In this document: positions 37,870 through 46,330 of the stretch, in pieces
Layout of the letters: each line of letters starts with the position of its first letter
Position numbering within the stretch: position 1 is the stretch's first letter
From: Natrinema gari JCM 14663
GTDB lineage: Archaea > Halobacteriota > Halobacteria > Halobacteriales > Natrialbaceae
Length of the DNA stretch: 64,000 nt
Assembly: GCF_000337175.1 (NCBI RefSeq)
Contig: NZ_AOIJ01000087.1
Location: forward strand, 34,988-98,987
Direction of reading: 5' to 3'
Position numbers and translations under genes: made by a program
The notes under the pieces: model-generated
Seen by the model: the letters and a program-made list of their open reading frames with translations, nothing else
Told to the model about the DNA's origin: nothing
Databases searched by the model: none

Positions 37870-38541
37870 TCATCGCCCCCCGAGCCGCAGGACGATCCCG
37901 TTGACGAGCAACACGAGGACGAGCAACACGGCACCGAGGACCAGCGCCGTCTCGAACTCGCCTTTCCGAACCTCGAACTGGATCGCGGTCGTCAGGGTCC
38001 GGGTTTTCGAGGTCCCGTCGGCGTAGGCGATGTTGCCACCCACGATGAGGACGGAGCCGACCTCGCTGATCGCGCGGCCGAAGCCCGCGAGAATCCCGGT
38101 GATGACGCCGTACCGAGCCTCTTTGAGCGTGATGAGCGCGACATCCGCTCGAGTCGCGCCGATCCCGTAGGCTGCGTCTCGAACGGCGTCGTCGACGCTC
38201 TCGACCGCCGAGAGGGCGACGCCGGTGATCACCGGTGTGGCGAGCACGAGTTGCGAGATGACCATGGCTTCCGGCGTATAGATGAGGTTCAGCGTTCCCA
38301 GCGGGCCTCGATTCGAAAGGACGTACCAGACGAGGAGCCCGACGACGACGCTCGGAAACCCCATACCGGTGTTGATGACGGCGGTGACGAACCGCTTGCC
38401 CTGGAAGTCCGCGAACCCGACCGCGAAGGCGACCGGGAGGCTCACGGCGGTGCTCAGCAGAATTGCGAACAGACTGACCGTCAGCGATAGCCGGATAATG
38501 CTTCGGAGATAGGTCGGATCGGAGAGGGCATCGAGTGGCAT
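37870..38541 (-). CDS. tupB: Tungstate-type ABC transporter permease (TupB-like)
   Basis: The 223-residue permease has about six membrane helices. It also has the BPD-type EAA-like loop, [20 protein letters not shown], through which it contacts the ATPase. Its small size and lack of long loops fit TupB. It is encoded between the binding protein (36 bases) and the ATPase, all on the minus strand. Confidence 0.87.
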   Translation of the reverse strand: MPLDALSDPTYLRSIIRLSLTVSLFAILLSTAVSLPVAFAVGFADFQGKRFVTAVINTGMGFPSVVVGLLVWYVLSNRGPLGTLNLIYTPEAMVISQLVLATPVITGVALSAVESVDDAVRDAAYGIGATRADVALITLKEARYGVITGILAGFGRAISEVGSVLIVGGNIAYADGTSKTRTLTTAIQFEVRKGEFETALVLGAVLLVLVLLVNGIVLRLGGR

Positions 38542-38577
38542 TGGTAAGTCCCCGGAGCCGGTCGGGTGGTGGCTGCG

Positions 38578-39495
38578 TCACTCGTCCGCGGAATCCGGCT
38601 GCCATCCCTCCGGCACGTACTGCTGGAAGTTCGGTTCCGCGGACAGCGCCTCGGGGTAGAACAACTGTTCCCCGTTCGCCGTGTACTCCGCGATGATCTC
38701 CTGTCCCCTGGGGCTCGTCACGAAACCGATGTAGGTCATCGCGAGCTGGTAGTTGACGTTCGAGTGGATCTCGGGATTGACCGCCATGATCCCGTACGGG
38801 TTCGCGAGCAACTCCGGGCCGCCCTCGATCGGGCCTTGAACCAGAATCTCGAGGTCGATGTCGTCCCGCGAGAGGTACGTCCCCCGATCCGAGAGCGTGT
38901 AGGCCCCGGCCTCGTTGGCGTGGGTCAGCGTCTCGCCCATTCCCTGTCCGAGACTCCGATACCACTCGCCTCCGGGTTCGGTGTCCGCGTTCTCCCAAAT
39001 GACGAGTTCTTTCGTGTGCGTCCCGGACTCGTCTCCGCGGGAGACGAACGGCGCTTGTGCACTCGCGATGGCGTCGAAGGCGGCCGCCGCCCCCTCGGCA
39101 TCGCTTACGCCCGCCGGATCGTCGCTCGGGCCGACGATCACGAAATCGTTGAACATCAGGTCCCGCCGGTTGACGCCATAGCCTTCCTGCATGAACTCGT
39201 CCTCGCGCGATCGAGCGTGGACCAGAATGACATCGGCGTTCCCGTCTCGAGCCGAGCGGATCGCGGCACCCGTCCCTTCCGCGTTGGCCGCGACGCGCGT
39301 CCCGAAGCGCTCCTCGAACGCCGCGTTGATCTCGTCGAGCAGTCCCGTCGCTTCCGTGCTGGTCGTCGTCGCGAGCGCGAGTTCCTCCCCGGCGATCGAC
39401 CCCTCGCTCCCGGTGTCCGGGCCGAGACAGCCCCCGACGGCCGCGGCGATCCCCGCAGCACTCGCTCCGAGTATCGCCCTCCGTCGATATTCCAT
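38578..39495 (-). CDS. tupA: Tungstate-type substrate-binding lipoprotein (TupA-like)
   Basis: The 305-residue protein has a twin-arginine motif ([12 protein letters not shown]) followed by a lipobox (VGGC), so it is probably exported folded and then anchored by lipid. The N-terminal ligand motif [20 protein letters not shown] is typical of TupA. Further on are [20 protein letters not shown] and [14 protein letters not shown] near the end. It is the first gene of the transporter operon. A TATA-like CGTTTATGCC lies about 25-33 bases before the start. Confidence 0.88.
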   Translation of the reverse strand: MEYRRRAILGASAAGIAAAVGGCLGPDTGSEGSIAGEELALATTTSTEATGLLDEINAAFEERFGTRVAANAEGTGAAIRSARDGNADVILVHARSREDEFMQEGYGVNRRDLMFNDFVIVGPSDDPAGVSDAEGAAAAFDAIASAQAPFVSRGDESGTHTKELVIWENADTEPGGEWYRSLGQGMGETLTHANEAGAYTLSDRGTYLSRDDIDLEILVQGPIEGGPELLANPYGIMAVNPEIHSNVNYQLAMTYIGFVTSPRGQEIIAEYTANGEQLFYPEALSAEPNFQQYVPEGWQPDSADE

Positions 39496-39555
39496 CTATG
39501 GAACAACGATGAGACACAGTGGCATAAACGTACCGCCAAAGGAACTCGTCGGGGG

Positions 39556-39925
39556 CTACGAACCCCTCTCGAGGACCCACTGCGGGCGAACATGTAATTC
39601 CGACTCGTCTTCCGCAGGTTCGTCGCGTCCGTCGCCGCCGATGCTATCGAGAAGCCCCTCGGCGCTGCTGCCGTCGGTCACACTTCTGGCGACCGACTCG
39701 ATCGAATCGCGACCCGTGATCCCCGAGACCGACCCGAGAGCGTTCCGAATCGCCGCCGATACGTCGGTTCTGATCTCGCCGAGTTCTTTCCCCTCCTCGA
39801 TGCCGTCCTCGATGGACCCCGTTGCCGAGCATATCGGCGGCGTCAAGCAGATTGCTCACCTCGTTGGCCACCATCCCCTGCAGTCCGGGACTGTCACTCA
39901 CGGCGACTACCTTGAGCCGGGTCAT
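39556..39925 (-). pseudogene. Small hypothetical gene broken by a one-base frameshift in a C run
   Basis: Reading from ATG 39925 gives MTRLKVVAVSDSPGLQGMVANEVSNLLDAADMLGN, then the frame turns to Arg-rich nonsense. From the run CCCC at 39817-39820 (GGGG on the coding strand) the other frame continues sensibly: GSIEDGIEEGKELGEIRTDV, then helices, and an acidic end to the stop at 39556. Removing one G joins both parts into a protein of about 122 residues. It is either a recent frameshift or a sequencing error in the homopolymer. I do not recognise the family. Confidence 0.55.
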
Positions 39926-39954
39926 CGAGCGGGAGCGTGTGCTGTGTCACAATG

Positions 39955-40329
39955 TTACTCCTCGGCCTCGGCCGCCTGTTCCGAGTCTTCGTCCCCCAAT
40001 GTGTCGCCTTCCTCGCCCGATTCGGAGTCGTCTTCGCTTGCGACTGCCCCTTCGGATTCGTCTTCCCCACCCCGGGGCTCCGCGCTTTCGGCAGGGTCCG
40101 TCTCCCTTTCCTCGGCATCGGTATCCGCTTCGGCGAGGCCCGCGTCGGCGTCGCTCGCGTCCTCGGACCGGCCGTCGCGCTCTTCCATCTCCGCCTGTCT
40201 GCCGTCTGTCATCACCCGGCGTGGCGGTCCCGTCGCCCGCTCAGTTTCGTCGAGACGGCTCGAGGAGCGTTCGCCCCACCCGGGATCCGAACGCTCCTCG
40301 CGGCCGTCGCATGCAGAACTCTCGGTCAT
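39955..40329 (-). CDS. Acidic low-complexity hypothetical protein
   Basis: The 124-residue reading frame is dominated by Glu, Asp, Ser, Ala and Gly, with a short basic/charged N-terminal part (MTESSACDGREERSDPGWGE). No fold or motif is visible. A palindrome lies 15-30 bases before the start. It could be a real disordered protein or an open frame by chance, because GC-rich halophile DNA often leaves such frames open; the long plus-strand frame opposite it is even less convincing. Confidence 0.35.
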   Translation of the reverse strand: MTESSACDGREERSDPGWGERSSSRLDETERATGPPRRVMTDGRQAEMEERDGRSEDASDADAGLAEADTDAEERETDPAESAEPRGGEDESEGAVASEDDSESGEEGDTLGDEDSEQAAEAEE

Positions 40330-40343
40330 TATACGGGAACAGG

Positions 40344-40359
40344 AACGCTCGTGAGCGTT
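40344..40359. promoter_or_regulatory. Perfect 7-2-7 inverted repeat, operator or transcript end of the cobalamin operon
   Basis: AACGCTCGTGAGCGTT has arms of seven bases around GT. It lies 15-30 bases before the acidic hypothetical gene and about 75-90 bases behind the stop of the beta-propeller gene. No T-run follows on the minus strand, so a terminator is less likely than a protein-binding site. Two CTAG tetramers in the upstream part (around 40385-40396) are notable because CTAG is rare in haloarchaea. Confidence 0.3.
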
Positions 40360-40434
40360 GTGGGGGGTGGTCTTGCGTATGTAACTAGCACACTAGCGCC
40401 GGAAAACCGGTCCGAAACCGACCGATCGACGGCG

Positions 40435-41709
40435 CTACTCGAGCGAGCCGACCTGAAGCGCGTACTCACCGCGCGTCTCTCCGTCGTCGTGATACGCGAC
40501 GGGTTCCTCGATGGCTGCGACCGTTCCGTCCTCGACAGCGGCCGCCGTCGCGATTCCCGCGAGACGCTCGCACCCGCCCGCGCCGGATTCGCGGTCGAAC
40601 CAGCGGACGGCGTGGGTGTCCGGATCGCGTACCCGGAAGTTCTGCGCACAGGGAGCGACCAGCCGGTCGCCGGAGGCGACGAGGCCGTGGACGAAGCCCC
40701 GAACTTCGTCGTCCCACAGGAGGTCGCCGTCGGTGTCGAACGCAGCGACCCGGTGTTCGTTCGGATGACGATGCTCCGTCTCGCGGCTCTCGACTGTGTA
40801 GGTGTTGCCGGTCACGAACGCTACGCGACCACCGTTCGCGGAGACGTGGTTCGGATACGCGTACAGCCGCTCGCCGTCGATCTCGGTTTCGACCGCGAGG
40901 TCAACCCGCCAGCGCTCGGCACCGCCGGGCCCCAACAGATAGCCACGTTTGTCGCCGTGGCTCGAGACGGCGATCGAGTCCCCGTCGAACGAGACGTCGC
41001 CGACGCGGCGGTCGCCTTCGGTACCGGGGTCCCAAGTCCACTCGAGGTCGCCCGACTCGGGGTCGAGGACGACGAGCCCGGTGTCGTGGTCGCCCAGACA
41101 GCGGTTGTAGCCGACCGCGAGGCGCTCGCCATCGGCGTCGAGATCGAGCGCGATTGGCGAGGCGTCGGTCTCGTAGGTCCAGCAGACAGCGCCGTCGGCG
41201 TCGAACGCGTAGACCGTGCTGTGCCACCGTCGGATCTCGCCGTCGCGCTCGTAGCGCCGCGCGGCGGCGTAGAGTCGCTCGTCGCCGTCGCCGTCGGTTC
41301 CCGTCTCGCAGGCGACGACGTAGGGTAGGTAGAAGACGGTGTCTTTGACCGCCTCGCCGACATCGTCGGCGGTGTCGTAGCGCCACTGTCGGTCGCCGGT
41401 CTCGGTGTCGTAGGCCGCGATCGTCCCCGTCCGGCCGCGGCCCGCGACGACGATCGTGTCACTCTCCGGGAGCGACGCGATCCCGACCGCGTGATCCGGA
41501 TGGGCGGCCGACCAACGGGTCTCGAGCGAGTCGACATCGCGGGCGGTGACGGTGCCGTCCCACTCGCCGGTGACGACGTAGTCGGCGGCGGCGAAGCCGA
41601 CCGCGGACCGGGTCCACATGTGGCGGCTCCGGGCGGCATCGATCTCGCCGAGCGGCACCGACCGGAACTCGAGGGCGTCCTCGCGTTCGGTATCGGCAGT
41701 TTCGGCCAT
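40435..41709 (-). CDS. PQQ-like beta-propeller protein at the end of the cobalamin operon
   Basis: The 424-residue protein has no signal peptide and consists of repeated blades: DVDSLETRWSA, DTETGDRQWRYD, FDADGAVCWTYE, DPESGDLEWTWD, and FDTDGDLLWDDE. Each ends in the W-x-[YWF] type seen in PQQ/quinoprotein-like propellers. Cofactor residues of true quinoproteins cannot be checked by eye. The start lies two bases behind DUF3209 on the same strand, so it is cytoplasmic and co-expressed with vitamin B12 genes. Its role there is unknown; a binding platform or sensor is possible. Confidence 0.8.
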   Translation of the reverse strand: MAETADTEREDALEFRSVPLGEIDAARSRHMWTRSAVGFAAADYVVTGEWDGTVTARDVDSLETRWSAAHPDHAVGIASLPESDTIVVAGRGRTGTIAAYDTETGDRQWRYDTADDVGEAVKDTVFYLPYVVACETGTDGDGDERLYAAARRYERDGEIRRWHSTVYAFDADGAVCWTYETDASPIALDLDADGERLAVGYNRCLGDHDTGLVVLDPESGDLEWTWDPGTEGDRRVGDVSFDGDSIAVSSHGDKRGYLLGPGGAERWRVDLAVETEIDGERLYAYPNHVSANGGRVAFVTGNTYTVESRETEHRHPNEHRVAAFDTDGDLLWDDEVRGFVHGLVASGDRLVAPCAQNFRVRDPDTHAVRWFDRESGAGGCERLAGIATAAAVEDGTVAAIEEPVAYHDDGETRGEYALQVGSLE

Positions 41710-41711
41710 CG

Positions 41712-42083
41712 TTACTCCTCGACCGGGAACGTCTCGTGGAGGGTGTCGTGAGCGTCGCCGAGTCCATCGACGATGCTCTCGCCTTGCGCGTGCAGTCGCT
41801 GGATCGCCCGCTCGGCGTCACGGACCGCGAGCAGCCGCCCCCGCGTGTAGTCGTACTCGGGATCGTCGTTGTCCATCGCTGCGACCTCTTCCTCCAGATC
41901 GACCAACGCCGCGTCCAGATGGCGTTCGACCTCGGCGAGGCTGTCGGCCTCCGCGAGGCCCTTGATCGGCCCCTCCAGGTGGCCCTCGAGTTCTTTCTCC
42001 GCGTGATCGCGGGTGCTGTCGTCCCCGACGCCGAGGACGTTCATCAGTCCGAGTCGTAGCGCTTCGATTTCGTGGCAGCTCAT
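41712..42083 (-). CDS. DUF3209 family protein
   Basis: The 123-residue, nearly all-helical acidic protein begins MSCHEIEALRLGLMNVLGVG. It has several His and Glu residues near the N-terminus (C3, H4, E5) and further on (HAEKELEGHLEGPIKGL). The family DUF3209 occurs in haloarchaea next to cbiX, but its function is not known. Metal handling for the cobalt chelatase would fit the Cys/His/Glu pattern and the neighbours; that is inference. It lies 42 bases behind cbiX and two before the propeller gene. Confidence 0.82.
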   Translation of the reverse strand: MSCHEIEALRLGLMNVLGVGDDSTRDHAEKELEGHLEGPIKGLAEADSLAEVERHLDAALVDLEEEVAAMDNDDPEYDYTRGRLLAVRDAERAIQRLHAQGESIVDGLGDAHDTLHETFPVEE

Positions 42084-42125
42084 GGGTTGATGTATGATGT
42101 GTCGAATTCGTGTGTTTCGATCGCG

Positions 42126-43358
42126 TTACAGCGTCTGATCGACGAGGTCGCTCACGATGCGGTCCCGGTCGAGGTGATCGCCGACGATCCGTTCGGCGTC
42201 GTCGGCCTCGACGTCGCCGTACCAGATCCCGTCCGGGTAGACCGCGACCATCGGGCCGTCGCCACAGCGACCCAGACAGGACGACCGCGTGATGCGGGCG
42301 TCACAGTGCTCCGAGTCCCGCACTTCCTGGCGCAGGCGCTCGAGGACCGCCGGCGACCCCATTTTGGCACAGGTCTGGTTGGTACAGACCGTGACGTGCT
42401 TTTCCGGCGCGTCGTGGCTGTCGGGTTCCTCGTCGATGTCGTCGCGGTCGGCGTGGGCCTCCTGATGGGCCAGCGCACGGAGCATGGCCCGCGCCCCGCC
42501 GACGTCTTCCTCGTAGCCCTCGAGATCGACTTTGTACTTGCACGTGTCACAGGACATCTTCACGCTCTCCGTGCGGGCCTCCTGCCAGCGGTCGGCGAAG
42601 ACGTCCAGCAGCCGCGAGTCCGTGCCGAGCGGATCGCCGGCCAGCGCGTCGACGTAGGGATAGTCCGCGTCGAACTCCGCCGTCCAGTCGCGGACCCGCT
42701 GGGTGAGGACGCCGTCGCCGAGCATGTACGGCAACACGACGACCGCGTCGGGCCGGTGTTTCGAGAGCCCGTGGAGCGACTCCTCGAGCGTTGGTTCGGT
42801 GACGCCGATAAAGGACGCCTCCACGCGGTCGAATTCGCGACCCTCGTAGAGCAGCCGCGCGAGTTTGTGCACGTCGCCGTTTGCGTCCGGATCGCTCGAG
42901 CCGCGCCCGCAGACGACGATGGCCACGTCGTCATTCGCCCGGTCGACGCCGAGGTCGGTCTCGACCGCGGCGGCGCGGTCGTCAAGCAGGTCCAGAATCG
43001 CGGGATGGACACCCAGATGCGCGCCGTTGTTGATCTCCAACTCGTGTTCGGCGCGGGCCTGCTCGATCGCCAGCGGGACGTCGTTTTTGACGTGGCTCGC
43101 AGCGAACAGCGAGCAGTGGACGACCGTCACCTGCGACGTGACGGCCGCGAGTTGGGCGAACGCCTCATCGATCGCCGGCTCCGCGAGTTCCAGGAACGCG
43201 GCGTCGACCGGAATCCCGAGTCGGGACTCGAGAGCGGCGGCTAGCTCGCGGACCTGTTCGTTGGACTTCTCACGTCGGGAGCCGTGGCCGATCAGGAGAA
43301 CGGCCTCGTCGTCGAATCCGGCTGTCGGTGCGGGCGCGGTCTGGTCGGGTGTACTCAT
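42126..43358 (-). CDS. cbiX: Sirohydrochlorin cobaltochelatase CbiX fused to a thioredoxin-like [2Fe-2S] ferredoxin
   Basis: CbiX inserts cobalt early, into sirohydrochlorin. The 410-residue protein has two chelatase halves: VLLIGHGSRREKSNEQVREL (catalytic His) in the first and AIVVCGRGSSDPDANGDVHK in the second. A Cys-containing linker (SCDTCKYKVDLEG) follows. A C-terminal thioredoxin-like ferredoxin domain carries four cysteines (VCTNQTCAKMGSP and RSSCLGRCGDGPM). CbiX alone needs no redox cofactor, so the fused cluster is an added module. It is upstream of DUF3209 in the operon. Confidence 0.93.
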   Translation of the reverse strand: MSTPDQTAPAPTAGFDDEAVLLIGHGSRREKSNEQVRELAAALESRLGIPVDAAFLELAEPAIDEAFAQLAAVTSQVTVVHCSLFAASHVKNDVPLAIEQARAEHELEINNGAHLGVHPAILDLLDDRAAAVETDLGVDRANDDVAIVVCGRGSSDPDANGDVHKLARLLYEGREFDRVEASFIGVTEPTLEESLHGLSKHRPDAVVVLPYMLGDGVLTQRVRDWTAEFDADYPYVDALAGDPLGTDSRLLDVFADRWQEARTESVKMSCDTCKYKVDLEGYEEDVGGARAMLRALAHQEAHADRDDIDEEPDSHDAPEKHVTVCTNQTCAKMGSPAVLERLRQEVRDSEHCDARITRSSCLGRCGDGPMVAVYPDGIWYGDVEADDAERIVGDHLDRDRIVSDLVDQTL

Positions 43359-43388
43359 CGGTATCGTGGGTCTCGATCTGTCGGGTGG

Positions 43389-44081
43389 TTACTCGTCGTA
43401 CGCCTCGGCCTGCTCGAGGCTCCGCTCTAACTTGCGGCGGCGGCTCGGCGCGAACAGCCCCGTTTCGTCGCAGTTCTCGTAGAGCCACGCGCCGAAGTCG
43501 GGCGCGGCGGCGTCGTCGACGCCGAACCAGTAGCCCCCGGCGGACGTCTCCGATAGCTCCCCCATCGGGGCGTCGACCGGGCACTCGGCGATCAGGTCCC
43601 GGACGAGTTCGAGCAGGTCCGCGTCGTCGTGGACGAACGAGATGCCCACCGTGCCGCTCGAGGATTTGAAGCAGACGGTGCCACAGCCCTCGAGCAGTCC
43701 GCGGAGCAGTTCCCGGTCGTAGTTCGAGAACGCGCCGAAGCGGTAGTTCCCGCGGCCGTCGACGGGGAACCCGAGGGTACCGCTACGGCCGAGCAGGCCG
43801 GACTCGTCGTCACCGTCGATCGAGAGCGTGTACTCGTCTTCCGTCCGCGTAATCGACGTGTCGTGGGCGTACTCGCGACTGGTCGTGTCGTGCTCGAGGT
43901 CGCCGCCGGCGACGGCGGCCAACACCTGTGCGGACGCCTCGTCGTTGGCGACGACCTCGATGCCGTCATCCGAGACGTCGCCGCTGCCGGCGACGTGGCC
44001 CCAGAAGTACGCGGTCGCGGCGTGGCCGGCCAGCGGATCCGACGGAACCTCGATCTCGGTTGCGGATTCCGCGTCGCTCAT
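43389..44081 (-). CDS. Cobalamin-operon protein resembling a catalytically dead double LAGLIDADG fold
   Basis: The 230-residue protein has two similar halves. Residues 26-34 read FWGHVAGSG and residues 126-134 read LRGLLEGCG; both fit the LAGLIDADG helix, 100 residues apart as in monomeric homing endonucleases. Around them are the matching strands and helices: IEVVANDEASAQVLAAVAGG after the first, and VGISFVHDDADLLELVRDLI after the second. FGAWLYENCDE then a basic SRRRKLE resembles the wLY...RK end. The catalytic acid of each motif is replaced (Ser33, Cys133), so DNA cleavage is unlikely. It overlaps the ferredoxin gene by four bases and lies 30 bases before cbiX. Databases list it only as a cobalamin-cluster protein, as far as I recall. 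Confidence 0.7.
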   Translation of the reverse strand: MSDAESATEIEVPSDPLAGHAATAYFWGHVAGSGDVSDDGIEVVANDEASAQVLAAVAGGDLEHDTTSREYAHDTSITRTEDEYTLSIDGDDESGLLGRSGTLGFPVDGRGNYRFGAFSNYDRELLRGLLEGCGTVCFKSSSGTVGISFVHDDADLLELVRDLIAECPVDAPMGELSETSAGGYWFGVDDAAAPDFGAWLYENCDETGLFAPSRRRKLERSLEQAEAYDE

Positions 44082-44344
44082 TCGCCCACCTCCTCGACGA
44101 CGATCGCGTCAGTCGGACAGGCCGCGGCGGCCTGCCGGGCTTCGTCGATGCGGTCGTCGTCGAACGTCGCGACGACGCGCTCGGCGTTGTCGGTGACCTC
44201 GCCCTCGCAGTCGTAGACCGGGTCCGCGCCGGGATCGATCGTCGCGAGGCCGTCCCCACCCTCGACGAAGCGCGGGTCGCGGGTCAAACAGGCGAAGATG
44301 CCGTCGCAGGCGTCTTTCTCGATCGTAACTTCGTATCGTGACAT
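44078..44344 (-). CDS. Small ferredoxin of the cobalamin operon
   Basis: The 88-residue protein (start at 44344, MSRYEVTIEKDACDG) has Cys13, Cys19, Cys46 and Cys76. Its DACDGIFACLTRD and AACPTDAIVVEE segments fit a degenerate bacterial-type ferredoxin with one cluster ([3Fe-4S] or [4Fe-4S]). It overlaps the LAGLIDADG-like gene by four bases and follows cbiH. It could supply electrons to ring contraction or other redox steps of the pathway, as inferred from its position. Confidence 0.85.
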   Translation of the reverse strand: MSRYEVTIEKDACDGIFACLTRDPRFVEGGDGLATIDPGADPVYDCEGEVTDNAERVVATFDDDRIDEARQAAAACPTDAIVVEEVGE

Positions 44345-44381
44345 TGGTGAATTGCGGCTGGTCGGCGGTCGGTCGAACTGT

Positions 44382-45416
44382 TCAGTAGTCGTACTTCGTC
44401 TCGTAGCCACGCGGCGTGACCATCCGGTCGTCCCAGACGTAGGTGTCCTCGTTGCCGACGACGATCGTCGTCGTCATGTCGATGATCTCGTCCTCGCCTA
44501 ACTCCTCGAGTTCGCCGAGTTCGGTGATCAGCACCTGCTCGTCCTCGCGGCCGGCACCGTGAACGATGCCGACGGGCGTGTCCTCGTCGCGGTGTGCGAG
44601 GAGGATCTCGCAGGCCTTCTCGAAGTTCTCCCGGCGCTTGCGGCTCCAGGGGTTGTAGATCGTGATCGTAAAGGACTCCTTGGCCGCGGCGTGGAGCCGC
44701 GACTCGATTTCGGGCATCGGGACGAGGTGGTCCGACAGCGAGATCGAGACGGTGTCGTTGACCAGCGGTGCGCCCAGCCGGGCCGCACAGGACTGGGCCG
44801 CCGGGACGCCCGGCACGGCCTCGAAGTCGACCATCGACGCCGTCGCACCCTTGGACTCGAGGATCTCGAGTGCCAGCCCGCCTAGCGCGTACACGTTGGG
44901 GTCGCCGCTGCCGACGATGGCGACATCGTTGCCCGCGAGCGCTCGGTCGATGGCTTCCTCGGTGCGGGAGACTTCGCCGCACATCGGCGTGTCGTACAGT
45001 TCGTCGGCTTCCGCGGTGATCTCGTCGGGAATGAGGTCGATGTAGGTCGTGTAGCCGACGATGTGCTCGGCCTCGAGCAGCGCCGACTTCGCGCGGTCGG
45101 TCATCCCTTCCGGATGGCCGGGACCGAGGCCGACGGCGCTCAGTTTGCCGGGCTCGGCGTCGAAGTCGTCGACCGTCGCACCGACCTCCTTTTCGTTCGA
45201 GCTCTCGTCGTCCGAACTCGAGGTCCCGCAGCTACTCGAGGACGACGCGGAACTTGAGGAGGCACCACACTTCGAGCTACTCGAGTCATCGCTGCTGCTC
45301 GATGCGCCACAGCTACTCGAGCGATCGGTACTCGCCTCGCTGGTGTCGCTCGAGGCACCGCAGTTGGAAGTCGATTCGGCGTCAGCGTCGGCGTCCGCGT
45401 TCGTATCCGTACTCAT
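44382..45416 (-). CDS. cbiH: Cobalt-factor III/precorrin-3B C17-methyltransferase CbiH with Cys/Ser-rich N-terminal tail
   Basis: The 344-residue protein has a CbiH core from about residue 85: LSAVGLGPGHPEGMTDRA, VGYTTYIDLIPDE, VAIVGSGDPNVYALGG, and TITIYNPWSRKRR. CbiH methylates C17 and contracts the ring. The N-terminal 80 residues are unusual: Ser/Asp-rich, with four cysteines (19, 36, 50, 63), each in a CG[AT]SS setting spaced 13-17 residues apart. This tail could bind a metal or an Fe-S cluster. A second CbiH-like gene lies 17 bases upstream. Confidence 0.92.
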   Translation of the reverse strand: MSTDTNADADADAESTSNCGASSDTSEASTDRSSSCGASSSSDDSSSSKCGASSSSASSSSSCGTSSSDDESSNEKEVGATVDDFDAEPGKLSAVGLGPGHPEGMTDRAKSALLEAEHIVGYTTYIDLIPDEITAEADELYDTPMCGEVSRTEEAIDRALAGNDVAIVGSGDPNVYALGGLALEILESKGATASMVDFEAVPGVPAAQSCAARLGAPLVNDTVSISLSDHLVPMPEIESRLHAAAKESFTITIYNPWSRKRRENFEKACEILLAHRDEDTPVGIVHGAGREDEQVLITELGELEELGEDEIIDMTTTIVVGNEDTYVWDDRMVTPRGYETKYDY

Positions 45417-45433
45417 GGTTGATGATGCTGATT

Positions 45434-46330
45434 TCAGAAATCGTCGACGTCACGCCCGCCGCGCGGGGTGACGAGGTACGTTCGGTCGTCGTTGCGCCAG
45501 GTTTCGGTCTCGTGGTTGCCGATAATCAGCGAGGTGCCCATCCCCGACACCTTGTCGTCGTGGTCGGCGGCCTCACCGAGGGTAGTAACGAACTGGCTCT
45601 CACCGTTTCGGCCGGCATCCGCGCGGCCCGCGTCGTTGACGATGGCTACGTAAGCGTCGTCGGTCCGTTCCTCGCGGACGATCTCGACGGCTTTCTCGTA
45701 GTTGCGCCAGCAGTTGTAGAGGACGATCACGAAGTCCGAAATCGCCGCTGCCCGCAACTTCTCCTCGATCTCGTCCCAGCCGCGCCACTTGTCCGACAGC
45801 GAAACCATACAGAAGTCGTTACACAGCGGCGCACCGACGTTGGCCGCTCCGGCGAGTGCCGCGGTGATGCCGGGGACGATCTCGATCGGAATATCCGTCG
45901 CGTCGTCCTCCTCGGCCATTTTGAATATCAGGTCGGACTTGCCGTAGACCGACGGATCGCCACCCGAGACGTGGGCCACGTCCTTCCCCTCGCGGACGTG
46001 GTCGAACGCCGCGCGGGCGAGTTCGATCTGGCGACCCATCGTCGAGCGGACGATCTCCTGCTCGAAGCCGTCGTCGCGGATCGCGATGCCGTCCTCGTCG
46101 GTTTCCGCCTCCGGCAGCAGGGTGCCGTCGTCGCGCAGGAACTCCTGGTAGAGGCTCGAGGCGATGACGACCTCCGAGGACTCGATGACCTCCTTGGCTC
46201 GCTTGGTCATGTGGTCCGGCAGGCCGGGACCGATGCCGACGACGTAGAGCGTGCCATGGTCGTCGGGGGTGCCGTCGGCCGTCGCGTCCGTCGTCGTCTC
46301 CGCCTCGGTGGATTCGGTGTCCGAACTCAT
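45434..46330 (-). CDS. cbiH: Second CbiH-type methyltransferase
   Basis: The 298-residue protein has the same methyltransferase fold as the neighbour: LYVVGIGPGLPDHMTKRA, VAHVSGGDPSVYGKSDLIF, EIVPGITAALAGAANVGAPL, and FVIVLYNCWRNYEKAV. Its N-terminal tail is shorter and lacks the Cys repeats. Haloarchaea often have two cbiH paralogues in the cluster, and only one activity of this type is needed in the known pathway. The second may take another step or form a complex. It overlaps cbiG by four bases. Confidence 0.9.
   Translation of the reverse strand: MSSDTESTEAETTTDATADGTPDDHGTLYVVGIGPGLPDHMTKRAKEVIESSEVVIASSLYQEFLRDDGTLLPEAETDEDGIAIRDDGFEQEIVRSTMGRQIELARAAFDHVREGKDVAHVSGGDPSVYGKSDLIFKMAEEDDATDIPIEIVPGITAALAGAANVGAPLCNDFCMVSLSDKWRGWDEIEEKLRAAAISDFVIVLYNCWRNYEKAVEIVREERTDDAYVAIVNDAGRADAGRNGESQFVTTLGEAADHDDKVSGMGTSLIIGNHETETWRNDDRTYLVTPRGGRDVDDF

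Noticed and set aside
39937..41328. 463-codon plus-strand frame opposite the beta-propeller gene
   Set aside because: The minus-strand product has repeated propeller blades and operon context; the plus frame has no coherent domain.
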